From NCBI GenBank assembly GCA_018658715.1, contig JABHUQ010000115.1:1-61157 (forward strand): 61,157 bases of DNA. Reading direction: 5' to 3'. Shown here in pieces: positions 44,731-54,452 of the stretch. Made by a program: the position numbers and the translations under genes. The first letter of the stretch is position 1; every line of letters starts with the position of its first letter. This DNA comes from Fidelibacterota bacterium (GTDB taxonomy: Bacteria > Fidelibacterota > Marinisomatia > Marinisomatales > UBA1611). Below the pieces are notes generated by a model. The model searched no databases and was not told the DNA's origin. It saw nothing but the letters and a program-made list of their open reading frames with translations.

Positions 44731-46994
44731 AGCCTTTTATTTTTATTCTATCTATTCATATGACTCTAGTTGCGCAACTGGACATGATAGGTGGTTATCG
44801 TCCCAGAATAATCACACGTGGAAAAATGTGGTCTGCTTTTCGAAACAATGGATTAGACGGGGGGGGTGATAGGAACAATTCTTCAAGCCATAGCCAAGAA
44901 AGTCTCTCATATCCAGGAAACATTGCTCGTTCTTTTACTGATTTTGTGGAATATTTTGCAGATGTAGAAGCTTATCTTAATGGAGATCCTCACATTATAG
45001 ACCCGCCCCGAGTTACCATTTCACAAAATTCTAAAGGACAAGGAATTTGGGTTTTAGCCATTAATCAAGATTTGGATACACTCGTGTCTTGCTCAGGCCC
45101 AAGAGGTTTATCCTATGACATTGAATCAGAAACATATGATATTTATAATGCATTAGAATCCACGTTAGGTGATTCATCTTGGCCTAATTCACAGCGTAGC
45201 AATTATTCCCCAGATCATCAAAGTATTATTGGGAATGAACCTATTGAAATACATAATTATCGGTATCACGATTATATTATAAATGATGAATATCCTGAAG
45301 AAATTATTATCAGTCAATGGACCACAAAAACGGGGATTCAAGGTACACGAAAAGCGTATGCTTGGAGCTATCCTGATTATGATGATTTCATTTTACAAGA
45401 AATCATATTTGAGAATAAAGGCAATGATGTTTTAGATCCAGTATATTTTGCATTTAAGACTGGACTAAATGTTAATTCTGCAGCTCATGGTTGGGCAGAT
45501 GGATACCAAATGGGTTGGAGTGATTGGCGCATAAACAGAAAGCAGACTCAAGATGATGTATTCTTTTATACCCAATCAGATACTTTCAATCCTGACCTAC
45601 CAGAATATAAATCAGATTATCAAAATCATATTATGGCCTACCAAAGAGACGGTGATTGGCTTGGAACAAATTGGGATGATACGGCACAACCTTATAAATT
45701 AGAAGTGGCAAATGCTCATGAAAATGAATTTCAAGGTCAAGTGGAAAATCAACTTCTTGCATATCAATATATAGGATTAGGCATAATTGACTATCTCCCC
45801 GAAGGGGATTTTGTTCATCCAGAATCTGTTGATCAACCTATTATAACAAAATGGTGGCAATCGGGAAATATAGATGAATTAGATTATAAAGATCCTAACC
45901 CTTTACAACATAATGATAGAGAAATGTTTGAAGCAATGATAAACCAAGATGAAAGTGATATTACTCATACTCCCATCGTTGATGATTTAGGAGAACATGC
46001 CTTGGTATTTGGTCCCTATCATCTCGAGCCAGGACAAAAGGCAAAAATCGTCATTGCATTTGTGGGTGGTTCTGGAGCCGATTGGCTCAATGAAGATGAA
46101 ATAACATGGTCATTAACATCTGATGCTATTTCTGAACATACCCTTGGGGAAAGATCACTATTCAGAAATTTTGAACGGGCTAAATTTGCTTACGAAAATT
46201 CGTTTGATATACCTGATGCACCGCCTGATGTAGATATTTGGTTTGGCAATTCTAGACTTGGAGAAGTGGTTGTTAATTGGAAAGATGATGCAGAAGATGC
46301 TTTGGACCCTGACTATGAAGGTGATGAAGCAAAAGATGTTCGGGGGTATCGCATTTATAAATCGTGGCCTCCATCTCATTTTTGGCATAATGGTCCATGG
46401 GAATTCATCGTAGATATTCCCGTAGGTGATTCAACCTTTTATGATACATCAAAAGGCATTTATTCATTTACAGATACGACTTCATTTTCTGGGTATAATT
46501 ATTATTATAGTGTTCATACGTATGATTCGGGACATGAGCATTGGTACGATAAAGAAGGAAATGATTTAGGTCCAATTCCATCATTAGAAAGTGGAATGTC
46601 ATCTCCAGAACAAAAAAATGTGATAGCAATTACTCCATTCCAAGCATCAAATTCGGTATTTGATCAAATGACAGAACCAATTCGAGTTGTACCAAATCCT
46701 TATCGATTAGATTTTTCTGATCCACTTCACATGTACCCAGATGCAGGTGATCCTTATAAATTGAGATTTATCAATTTACCTCGTAAATGTATCATTCGTG
46801 TCTTCACAGCTTCGGGAGATTTAGTGCTCGAACGAAAACATCTAAAAGAATCTTCTGCCGAATCTGCATGGAGACAAGAAAGTATTACATTTTCAGGGAA
46901 TGTGGTAAGTGGTATCTATTTTTGGATGGTAGAATCATTGGCTGATGAAAGTTTAGGCCAAGTCCAAAAAGGGACACTTGCAATAGTGAAATAA
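44727..46994 (+). CDS. large secreted sorting-domain protein, paralogue 2
   Basis: 755 residues. Signal peptide about 1-16. Shares with the protein at 38430-40727 the opening 'GGYRPRIITRGKMW', 'EAYLNGDP', 'NDEYPEEIIISQW', 'YAWSYPDYDDFI', 'GGSGADWLNEDE' and the whole C-terminal sorting-like domain ('VVPNPYRLDF', 'ASGDLVLERKH', 'SGIYFWMVES', ending 'KGTLAIVK'). The ATG overlaps the ceramidase-family stop (ATGA), so the two are expressed together. Unlike paralogue 1 it has no adjacent TonB receptor or PorV-like gene. Function unknown; probably surface-exposed. Confidence 0.75.
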   Translation: MKPFIFILSIHMTLVAQLDMIGGYRPRIITRGKMWSAFRNNGLDGGGDRNNSSSHSQESLSYPGNIARSFTDFVEYFADVEAYLNGDPHIIDPPRVTISQNSKGQGIWVLAINQDLDTLVSCSGPRGLSYDIESETYDIYNALESTLGDSSWPNSQRSNYSPDHQSIIGNEPIEIHNYRYHDYIINDEYPEEIIISQWTTKTGIQGTRKAYAWSYPDYDDFILQEIIFENKGNDVLDPVYFAFKTGLNVNSAAHGWADGYQMGWSDWRINRKQTQDDVFFYTQSDTFNPDLPEYKSDYQNHIMAYQRDGDWLGTNWDDTAQPYKLEVANAHENEFQGQVENQLLAYQYIGLGIIDYLPEGDFVHPESVDQPIITKWWQSGNIDELDYKDPNPLQHNDREMFEAMINQDESDITHTPIVDDLGEHALVFGPYHLEPGQKAKIVIAFVGGSGADWLNEDEITWSLTSDAISEHTLGERSLFRNFERAKFAYENSFDIPDAPPDVDIWFGNSRLGEVVVNWKDDAEDALDPDYEGDEAKDVRGYRIYKSWPPSHFWHNGPWEFIVDIPVGDSTFYDTSKGIYSFTDTTSFSGYNYYYSVHTYDSGHEHWYDKEGNDLGPIPSLESGMSSPEQKNVIAITPFQASNSVFDQMTEPIRVVPNPYRLDFSDPLHMYPDAGDPYKLRFINLPRKCIIRVFTASGDLVLERKHLKESSAESAWRQESITFSGNVVSGIYFWMVESLADESLGQVQKGTLAIVK

Positions 46995-47031
46995 TAGTTT
47001 TCCCTTAAAATTAATCTAAAGATAAATTTTC

Positions 47032-47670
47032 TTATTCCTGAGTTAAAAACCAACCCATCGTCATATACCAAAATACATTTAGATTGAAAACTATTTTCTG
47101 TATAATGGTAATAGGCAAGCCTCGAACATTCATAATCCCTTGATACATATGATAGGCAAGTAATACCATAAAAATTGCAGATATGACTGTTAACCAATCA
47201 GGTATAATTTTTTTATTGAACACGAGAGTAATAATTAAGGCTATAAGTAATCCTAAAGCCCACATATAAACACCAAATAAATGAATATCTTTTAATATAT
47301 TACTTGGTGTTGCTCCAACGATGATAAGACCAATACTGGAAAAAATGCCCAAACTAGACGCCAACCAACCCATCCATCTTCTCGTTGTGAAGGATGAATA
47401 ATTCAGGAAAAATATACATAAAGAAATTCCAAAAATAATGAGAGAACTATTCATTATAATCATAGATGATAAATTAGGTTCACCATTTTTGGCGACGGTT
47501 TCCCCCAAATCACTTAAAAAGTTTTGCCAATAATGATATCCAGACGTTGTTCTATCCCAAGGTGTGCCACCCGGATAAAAGAAAATCGAAATGTGAGACA
47601 TAATAAAATAAACCACACTCCCATATATGGCTGCCATACCACTAAATCTTCTTGTAGGAATTAAATTCAT
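47032..47670 (-). CDS. DUF998-like six-helix membrane protein
   Basis: 212 residues, six transmembrane segments. 'YHYWQNFLSDLGET' after the first helix matches the 'N.iSdLg' motif of DUF998 membrane proteins, and 'HLFGVYMWALGLLIALI' fits helix 5. Role unknown. The ATG overlaps the stop of the ceramidase-family gene upstream (ATGA), so it is the last member of the leftward unit 51868-47032. Confidence 0.6.
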   Translation of the reverse strand: MNLIPTRRFSGMAAIYGSVVYFIMSHISIFFYPGGTPWDRTTSGYHYWQNFLSDLGETVAKNGEPNLSSMIIMNSSLIIFGISLCIFFLNYSSFTTRRWMGWLASSLGIFSSIGLIIVGATPSNILKDIHLFGVYMWALGLLIALIITLVFNKKIIPDWLTVISAIFMVLLAYHMYQGIMNVRGLPITIIQKIVFNLNVFWYMTMGWFLTQE

Positions 47671-49220
47671 TTTAAGTCTTTAATTAAACTCACTAAATGT
47701 TTGTAAATCAACGGACCGGTCTCTGGTCCAATTGAATTTTCTTCCCCATATGGAGAATCATCCAAATGATATAAATAGGGTGGTTTTTCATCCCATTCAC
47801 TTTTTGGAATAATATAACCAATTTCATCATTGGCTAACCCAAAAATAAATTTGAATTCACCATCCATGATTGATCTTAAACTTGGAACTTCAATTGGGGA
47901 AATTTTATAATCTTGGCCTTGAGGTGACACCACTCCCCCATTAACAATTTCAGGATATATTTCACCAGGGATAGTAAGGAAACTTGCTGGTCCAATATTA
48001 AAAGCAGCAACTTCTGTTCTCACCTGCATCCAACTAGTAGTCCCATGTTTGATGACACCTAAAGCAAAACCCAGTTTGAAATTATTATTATCCAAGGGTA
48101 AAGAAATTGTTTTAGCCATAATTGAAATAGAACATTCCGTAATATCAATTGCTTGTTTTCCATTGAGAGCATTTAATAATAAATAGCCAATATTTTGCCC
48201 CTGAGCTTCTGTTTTTTCAAATGTTGCCCCTGTTAGCATTTCACCTGTAAACATGTCAGGAATCGCAAAAGACGGGCGTGTAGTCATTAATCCTCCGACA
48301 GAACTACTCATATAGACAGCCGTACCTCCAATACCTTCAGCCAATGTTTTTCCATTTCGATGAATCCCATTTTCAACCGATTCTCTGATGTAATGTGGGA
48401 AATCGGAACTGATTTGCAAATTCCCACTCCATAAAGTTTCAGGATGATTCCCCCATGAAATGAGTGAGCCCAACGTTGTATCTGCATCTATATCAATTGC
48501 TTGGATAATTCGAAGCCCGGCATCTAATTCTTCTGGTTTACGTGTATCCATTACAAAAGTGGCTCCATTCACTAAATCTTGAGCAAACCTAAGTTTCGCT
48601 GGACGCAATTGATTAACTGCAGTTTCGATGGCAAATTTGGTTTTGGCTTTTACATCAGCCATAAATTCTGGATTGACGCCAGAAGATAAAAAACTTTCGC
48701 CCCATATTCCCACCAAATCCGGACCTTCATGATTATGTGTGCTTGCTATGATACAATAATCTAATTGAAGAGATTTTGATAATGATTTTCTAATATCAAC
48801 AACTTCGTCGTGTAGAAATCCCACCGCATCTAACCCAACAATGGCTAATCGAGTGTCTCCAATTTCCAAAACCATCACTCTAGCCCAGATATCATCATGG
48901 ATGCCTTGCGCTGGTCTTTTGTTATGGAATCCTGCAATCCAAACTGGGTCAAAGGTTCCATTCCCATTTAAATCATTGTAGGTATCACCTTTATTGGGTT
49001 CATATCGTGCATTATTATCAATATCATTCCACGTATCAAATCCTGAAGGCGTAATAGGCACTTTTGCAAATCCAGCTTTAATAGGATGAGATTGATCATC
49101 TTTTATGGATAAATTAATTGAATAATCTGGGTGTCTATCTGACAAATTATTTATGATAAATCCATATCCAAATAGAAGAAAGATTCCAAAAAATAATATA
49201 ATTCTTTTAAGAATGTTCAT
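47667..49220 (-). CDS. neutral ceramidase-family amidase with EF-hand-like insert
   Basis: 517 residues from ATG 49220, chosen because it makes an ATGA overlap with the YdjC-like gene and gives an N-terminal signal anchor (about 5-24). The ceramidase domain starts at 'KAGFAKVPITPSG'. An acidic insert 'NDLNGNGTFDP' and the preceding 'DIDNNARYEPNKGD' look like calcium loops. Zinc ligands are expected in 'ASTHNHEGPD' and 'SWGNHPETLWSG'. 'YMSSSVGGLMT' may hold the nucleophile serine. It is shorter than true ceramidases. It lies with a YdjC-type deacetylase and an esterase, which suggests removal of N- or O-acyl groups from a glycan or glycolipid. Confidence 0.78.
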   Translation of the reverse strand: MNILKRIILFFGIFLLFGYGFIINNLSDRHPDYSINLSIKDDQSHPIKAGFAKVPITPSGFDTWNDIDNNARYEPNKGDTYNDLNGNGTFDPVWIAGFHNKRPAQGIHDDIWARVMVLEIGDTRLAIVGLDAVGFLHDEVVDIRKSLSKSLQLDYCIIASTHNHEGPDLVGIWGESFLSSGVNPEFMADVKAKTKFAIETAVNQLRPAKLRFAQDLVNGATFVMDTRKPEELDAGLRIIQAIDIDADTTLGSLISWGNHPETLWSGNLQISSDFPHYIRESVENGIHRNGKTLAEGIGGTAVYMSSSVGGLMTTRPSFAIPDMFTGEMLTGATFEKTEAQGQNIGYLLLNALNGKQAIDITECSISIMAKTISLPLDNNNFKLGFALGVIKHGTTSWMQVRTEVAAFNIGPASFLTIPGEIYPEIVNGGVVSPQGQDYKISPIEVPSLRSIMDGEFKFIFGLANDEIGYIIPKSEWDEKPPYLYHLDDSPYGEENSIGPETGPLIYKHLVSLIKDLK

Positions 49221-50203
49221 GATTTTACTTTTTCCTCGAATCGATTCATTATTTCTTTCCAATTTGTAAAAACAATACCTTCATCCTCCATAAATTGAAT
49301 TATATCAGGATCGGAAAACATCTTAGCTTCCCATACACGTTGTTGCCAGGAGTTGGTAATTTTTTTCAATCCTTCTGTTTCAACTGAAGGGTGAAATATT
49401 ATTTCTGATAACCCAGGTTTAAGAGATTGAATTAATTGGTAAAAATTATTCTTTTTATCATTATAACTTTTACCAGTAGGCACAGAATAAAAGTCATCTA
49501 ACTTTGGTAACGTATAATCTTGACCATAAGAAACCATTTCATCAGAAATTGGATAACCTTGTTTCCTAAATTTCTTAACAATTTCTGGCGTAAAGTTGAT
49601 CACATTTGCCGGAATATTATACTCCATGGCTACTTTAAAAAATGCTTTTGCATATTTTGCAGATCCATAAAGTGTCCCCATATGTGTATCTATATGGTCC
49701 GGTGTCATTCCACTTTCAATTGCTCGATCAATTTGAGCTCTTATTTCGGTTTCAACTTCTTCCGCTGAAGCATGCATAACGACTCCCGGTACTTCGTGAT
49801 AGAAATAACCATCATCATCAATTAATCCAGGTACATCTCTTACATTTGATATAGGTCCCCAACGGTATGTTTTCCATTCTGCCGTTAATGTTAAATGTAG
49901 GCCAACATCAAATGATGCATGTTTGATAGACCATTCTGAAAAATCATTAAACCATGGACACGGAACCATCACTGCCGCAGATTGGATCTGATTATTCAAT
50001 AAATAAGACTCAGCTGATTGATTCGCTTCTTGGCACATTCCTATATCATCTGCATGTAAAATAACAACTCGGCTTCCTTTTGGGAATCCTAATTTTTCTG
50101 CCCAGTTTGCTCCGTCGATATTCATCGTATTCTTTGTTCTCTCTTTATTAGAGCAAGAAATAACTCCTATGAATAAAATAAGTAAAATCCGTGATAATTT
50201 CAT
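49217..50203 (-). CDS. YdjC/ChbG-family carbohydrate deacetylase-like lipoprotein
   Basis: 328 residues from ATG 50203, favoured because AAAGGA lies five bases upstream; ATG 50215, four codons earlier, gives an ATGA overlap with the esterase gene and is the alternative. A lipoprotein signal ends in 'VISC' (Cys17). Family motifs: 'ILHADDIGM' (metal Asp, about 48-56), 'GLHLTL' near 101-106 and 'DHIDTHMGT' near 169-177, then 'IIFHPSVE'. ChbG/YdjC enzymes remove acetyl groups from chitooligosaccharides. An exported lipoprotein form is less usual and fits action on glycans in the periplasm or at the surface. Confidence 0.78.
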   Translation of the reverse strand: MKLSRILLILFIGVISCSNKERTKNTMNIDGANWAEKLGFPKGSRVVILHADDIGMCQEANQSAESYLLNNQIQSAAVMVPCPWFNDFSEWSIKHASFDVGLHLTLTAEWKTYRWGPISNVRDVPGLIDDDGYFYHEVPGVVMHASAEEVETEIRAQIDRAIESGMTPDHIDTHMGTLYGSAKYAKAFFKVAMEYNIPANVINFTPEIVKKFRKQGYPISDEMVSYGQDYTLPKLDDFYSVPTGKSYNDKKNNFYQLIQSLKPGLSEIIFHPSVETEGLKKITNSWQQRVWEAKMFSDPDIIQFMEDEGIVFTNWKEIMNRFEEKVKS

Positions 50204-50211
50204 AAGTCCTT

Positions 50212-51171
50212 TCATTCATTGTTAAATGGTACAACTTTTTCAAAAAATTTTGCCATATAAAATTGCATATATTCATTGACAGGGACGGCTAAATCCATGG
50301 TGTGCGGCCACCCTTTTAATCTATGATATTCATGAGATACGCCTAATCGTTTTAATCTTTGATCCAAAGTGTCTGCTTGGCTTATAGGAACTATTTTATC
50401 AATGGTCCCATGAAACGTAATCGTTGGTGGATCATCACCAGAAATATAGCTTAATGGAGAAGCATCTTGAAATAGAGTAGGATTCTGTGCATAGTCAATA
50501 CCAATGAATTCAGTAAGCGCAGAATTACTTAATGCAAAGTCAGTTGTTAAATCAACGGGACCATATATGTTTACGATTCCTTGTACCTTACCAATAGAAC
50601 CACAAGTTTCATAGGCATTAGTATATCCAATCATCATAGCCAAATGAGCCCCAGCCGAGCCACCAATTACAACTACTTTATTAGTATCAATACCATAATC
50701 ACCACCATTTTGTTTTATCCACTGAACTCCGCAGGTCACGTCTTCAACTGCAGCTGGAAATTTAGCTTCACTGGAAAGACGATAAGATAGTGTAGCTGTG
50801 ACGTATCCTTTTTTTGCAAATTCAATTAAATAAAATAAATAATCTTCTTTTTCCCCATATTTCCAACTCCCTCCATGGATAAATATAAGAGTAGGCACAA
50901 ACCCAGAATGATCCTTTTTTCTAAAGATATCTAACTTGAGTGGTCGACTCGAAGTTTCCTTAAATGGGATGTCCGAAATAACTTCAATAGACGGTGGAAT
51001 CTCTGGCGCTCTATTAATCAAGTCTATAAAGCCTAATCCGGCAGACCACTCTAATAATGTATAATTAAAATATCCGACTGGTGGGATAGGATCTTTTAGC
51101 TCATCATTATTGACACACGATATCAATGCAAAAAGTAAAAATGGTATGAATATTTTTATAATTTTAATCAA
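50212..51171 (-). CDS. alpha/beta-hydrolase (esterase, BD-FAE/lipase-3 type) lipoprotein
   Basis: 319 residues, start TTG 51171 (no in-frame ATG at the N-terminus). Lipoprotein signal with lipobox 'LISC' at about 16-19. The oxyanion motif HGGSW is at 99-103; nucleophile Ser172 in GGSAGAH; Asp258 in 'GTIDKIVP'; His290 in 'GWPHTMD': a complete triad. Such enzymes deacylate carbohydrates or short-chain esters. It overlaps the PAP2 gene stop by 8 bases and the YdjC-like gene start when that is read from 50215. Confidence 0.8.
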   Translation of the reverse strand: MIKIIKIFIPFLLFALISCVNNDELKDPIPPVGYFNYTLLEWSAGLGFIDLINRAPEIPPSIEVISDIPFKETSSRPLKLDIFRKKDHSGFVPTLIFIHGGSWKYGEKEDYLFYLIEFAKKGYVTATLSYRLSSEAKFPAAVEDVTCGVQWIKQNGGDYGIDTNKVVVIGGSAGAHLAMMIGYTNAYETCGSIGKVQGIVNIYGPVDLTTDFALSNSALTEFIGIDYAQNPTLFQDASPLSYISGDDPPTITFHGTIDKIVPISQADTLDQRLKRLGVSHEYHRLKGWPHTMDLAVPVNEYMQFYMAKFFEKVVPFNNE

Positions 51172-51868
51172 GAAGAAAAGATATCCTTAAATCCATCTGT
51201 GGTGTGATACTCACATGAACTTTACCAAACATATTTTTATGATATTTATAGGAAAATGCTCTACCAACAGTTGTGCCTAATGCCGCTCCAAAAATCACAT
51301 CACTTAAATAATGTTTATCTTCATGTATACGGCTTAAACCTGTGATACATGCCAACATATAGGCAGGTACTCCGACCTTACTTCCATAAGTTTCTTGTGC
51401 AATCGTTGCAGTTAAAAAACTATTCGATGTATGGGCAGATGGGAATGATCGATTATTCGATTTGTCCGGTCTTTCTTTCCCAATTGCAAATTTCAATCCA
51501 TATGTAATTAAACCATTGGCTACAAATGCGTTCATCGCATATACTAATCGTTCATTTTTATCTTTTTTATTAATGAACGACCCCCATAATAATAGTTGTC
51601 CTCCTATCCCCCAATAATCTGCTACATTTGCCATGCCATTGGATATGAGTCCTTTTGATTGGATATAGTTTTGTGCCTTTACGTCAATCTGAGTTAATGC
51701 TAAGGTCGTAATAGCTGCACCTCCTAATAACTGTTGATTGGATTGATCCATGATAAACCTTTTTCCGGACTCAGTCCAATAAGTTGCACAATGAAGATTT
51801 AATTCTTTTGCTAATACAGAGCTCATGAACAAAGATGATATAATAATATATTGTTTAATATTTTTCAT
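51164..51868 (-). CDS. PAP2-family phosphatase
   Basis: 234 residues from ATG 51868, which begins a signal peptide; the longer reading to 51913 adds 15 polar residues before it. The three-part acid phosphatase signature is complete: 'KFAIGKERPD' (126-135), 'SFPSAHTS' (141-148) and 'SRIHEDKHYLSD' (179-190). Family members dephosphorylate lipid phosphates or undecaprenyl pyrophosphate. The protein has few strong helices, so it may be periplasmic with an outer-membrane barrel-like tail ('VHVSITPQMDLRISFLLD'). Divergent from the oxidoreductase gene, whose ATG is 62 bases away. Confidence 0.82.
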   Translation of the reverse strand: MKNIKQYIIISSLFMSSVLAKELNLHCATYWTESGKRFIMDQSNQQLLGGAAITTLALTQIDVKAQNYIQSKGLISNGMANVADYWGIGGQLLLWGSFINKKDKNERLVYAMNAFVANGLITYGLKFAIGKERPDKSNNRSFPSAHTSNSFLTATIAQETYGSKVGVPAYMLACITGLSRIHEDKHYLSDVIFGAALGTTVGRAFSYKYHKNMFGKVHVSITPQMDLRISFLLD

Positions 51869-51930
51869 AAACGATGTGGATTGTTCATCTAAAAGTTCAC
51901 AATTTCTTATCATCTATAAAAGAGATAAAA

Positions 51931-53172
51931 ATGAAACAAAAAAGTGCAATTATCATTGGGGCAGGGAATCGTGGAACCACCTATGCGAACTATAGTTTAT
52001 CATTTCCAAATGAAATGAAAATTGTAGGAGTTGCGGACCCTAATCCAGAAAAACGAGAAAATTTTATAGAACTTTTCAATCTCACAGATTTACAATGTTA
52101 TGATTCATGGGAATCCATTTTTGAACAACCAAAATTAGCGGATATTGCGATTATTACAACTCAAGATCAGATGCATATAGAGCCCGCTTTGGCTGCCATA
52201 GAAAAAGGATATCATATTTTATTAGAAAAACCATTGGCAACAACTGAAAATGAGTGTATCACTTTTAATCAGAAAGCTCAAGGTTACAATAAAATTATTG
52301 GGTTATGTCATGTACTTAGGTTTACATCCCATTATTTAAAAATGAAGGAAGTGATTGATTCAGGTGTGATTGGTCAAGTTGTTAATATCGAACATTTGGA
52401 ACCTGTTAATTATTGGCATATGGCTCACTCTTATGTTCGGGGAAATTGGCGACGGTTAGATGAATCATCACCAATGATTATTGCAAAATCTATTCATGAT
52501 ATTGATTTGATAAGTTGGTTTGCAAATTCTGCCTATAAAAGTATTTATTCCATTGGATCGCTCCACCATTTCAAAATAGAAAATGCACCAGAAGGAAGCA
52601 CCAACCGATGTATTTCTGATTGTGTTGTGGAAAGTGAATGTCCTTATTCTGCATTAAAATTATATATGAATATGGATTTAAGCGGATGGCCTGTTTCTGT
52701 TATATCCCGTGATTTATCAAAAGGAGGACGAGAAAAAGCATTAGAAGAAGGTCCGTATGGCCGCTGTGTATATCGATCTGACAATGATGTTGTCGATCAT
52801 CAAGTAGTGAGTATTGAATTCGAGAATGATATAAAAGCATCATTTACTATGTCAGCTTTTACTGATGGTGAAAGACGCACTAGAATCATGGGAACGATGG
52901 GTGAAATTATTGGAGATTTCAATACCATTACATTGAGCAACTTTAGAAATCAGTCTAAGGAAATTGTATGGGAAAAATCTGACGAAGATGAAATGGGACA
53001 TGGAGGTGGTGATTTTGGGCTTATGAAACAATTTCTATTAGCAGTACGAGCCAATGACCCCACCTTATTCAGCTCTTCATTAGAAGCCGCTATGGAAAGT
53101 CACTTAATGTCGTTTGATGCAGAGAGAAGCCGATTAGATAAAAGAGTAATACTCTCTAATCAAGAATTATGA
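51931..53172 (+). CDS. Gfo/Idh/MocA-family oxidoreductase with cysteine cluster
   Basis: 413 residues from ATG 51931 (AGAGA upstream; longer readings overlap the divergent promoter). Rossmann 'IIIGAGNRGTTYA' at 7-19; canonical EKP at 99-101; 'KSIHDIDLISWF' near 186-197. A Cys227-x3-Cys231-x5-Cys237 group in 'CISDCVVESECPYSA' is typical of a sub-group of this family found in glycan-utilisation loci and could bind zinc. No signal peptide, so cytoplasmic. It is convergent with the GH84 gene (overlap of 13 bases). Probably converts a sugar released from the imported glycan. Confidence 0.85.
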   Translation: MKQKSAIIIGAGNRGTTYANYSLSFPNEMKIVGVADPNPEKRENFIELFNLTDLQCYDSWESIFEQPKLADIAIITTQDQMHIEPALAAIEKGYHILLEKPLATTENECITFNQKAQGYNKIIGLCHVLRFTSHYLKMKEVIDSGVIGQVVNIEHLEPVNYWHMAHSYVRGNWRRLDESSPMIIAKSIHDIDLISWFANSAYKSIYSIGSLHHFKIENAPEGSTNRCISDCVVESECPYSALKLYMNMDLSGWPVSVISRDLSKGGREKALEEGPYGRCVYRSDNDVVDHQVVSIEFENDIKASFTMSAFTDGERRTRIMGTMGEIIGDFNTITLSNFRNQSKEIVWEKSDEDEMGHGGGDFGLMKQFLLAVRANDPTLFSSSLEAAMESHLMSFDAERSRLDKRVILSNQEL

Positions 53173-54452
53173 ACAATATTTTGAATATCATATAAAATCC
53201 CTTGCCTTCGTGGGACCAATCCAGGTGCTTGAAATTCTCCTGTTCCAGACTGCTTCCATTCTATCCACTTTGAAACATATTCTATTTCTTCTCTTAACTC
53301 AATTAGCGGGAAATATAAATCATACATTAAATCACGATTGGTTGTTGCCATCAATTTTGTGCACAAGGAATTCAATCTATATTCGAATGATTTAAACGTA
53401 ACTAAATGGGATGCACATTCTTCGGGTGGATGATTTAATATAAAATTAATACTTTCAATTATTTGATTTCCCATTTCCCCCATTGTCCCCGGCACATAAA
53501 AACAATCACCTAACAATTGAATTTCTTCATTGTATATATCTGCATTCCAAAAATATTGGATCCATTCATTAGATGAATCTTTGAAAGCTTGTCTCGGGTC
53601 CCACTCTGTTTTAGCCACTTGATACTGGCTCAATGTTCGTAATGGATTATAATTTGCCCAAAATTGACAATTCGGATTACTCAGAATACCATCTATTTCA
53701 TTCTTTAGTTCTAATGTTCTACCTACATATGGGCCAAAATATATTTGTCGAATATCGTAATCATTTGCATGAAGATTATCCCATAAGATAGGTTTTCTTT
53801 TTATTACATTACGAAGTTCCTGAATCGACTCAACAGAAATATCATTTGAAACAACTTCTGGACCCGTCCAGAAAAAGCCAATGTTAGGATTTAACTTTGT
53901 GCCTAACTCTAATAAATATTCATTCCCTAAAACATTATAGTTTGCCATTTCTCCACAATATACGGTTGGACAGAATAGCAGTTTTGAATTTGGGAAATGG
54001 TCAAATAATCGGTTAGTAATATTGGCCTGAGCTTCAGCAAAGGATGAATAAGCCTTTTTGTCCTTTTCCGATAACTTTAAAGGAATATCGTCAAATAGTA
54101 TTGCAAATTGTTTGCATCCAATATTTTGAATTTGTTCAATTTTTTCTATTAATAGATTCCATTCATCTTCACTGGAATAAGTAATATCTAGACCAGGTGC
54201 TATACTATAAATAAATCCCAATTCCTTTTTATGGCATGATTGAATTAATTCTTTTAATTCCTTTAGACTATTATCTGGATATAATTCGCGCCAATTACTT
54301 CGATGGTATAAATCATCTTTGGGTGCATACATATAGGTATTCATGCCTTCCCAGTCTTCCAACCACTGGAATAATTGAAGGCGCTGATCTTGCCGCCAAG
54401 GGCGACCGTAAAACCCTTCTAACGCACCGGAAATAAATGGATGTGCTGCCAT
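53160..54452 (-). CDS. GH84 beta-N-acetylglucosaminidase
   Basis: 430 residues. 'GALEGFYGRPW' at 9-19, 'MNTYMYAPKDD' at 37-47 and the catalytic aspartate pair in 'FDDI' at 120-123 are the GH84 (O-GlcNAcase/NagJ) signatures; the family uses substrate-assisted catalysis through the N-acetyl group. It lacks a signal peptide and the carbohydrate-binding and cohesin-like modules of clostridial NagJ, so it seems to be a cytoplasmic catalytic domain plus a helical tail, like the catalytic half of animal O-GlcNAcase. The ATG overlaps the stop of a small membrane protein gene (TAATG). It likely removes beta-GlcNAc from imported oligosaccharides. Confidence 0.88.
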   Translation of the reverse strand: MAAHPFISGALEGFYGRPWRQDQRLQLFQWLEDWEGMNTYMYAPKDDLYHRSNWRELYPDNSLKELKELIQSCHKKELGFIYSIAPGLDITYSSEDEWNLLIEKIEQIQNIGCKQFAILFDDIPLKLSEKDKKAYSSFAEAQANITNRLFDHFPNSKLLFCPTVYCGEMANYNVLGNEYLLELGTKLNPNIGFFWTGPEVVSNDISVESIQELRNVIKRKPILWDNLHANDYDIRQIYFGPYVGRTLELKNEIDGILSNPNCQFWANYNPLRTLSQYQVAKTEWDPRQAFKDSSNEWIQYFWNADIYNEEIQLLGDCFYVPGTMGEMGNQIIESINFILNHPPEECASHLVTFKSFEYRLNSLCTKLMATTNRDLMYDLYFPLIELREEIEYVSKWIEWKQSGTGEFQAPGLVPRRQGILYDIQNIVHNS

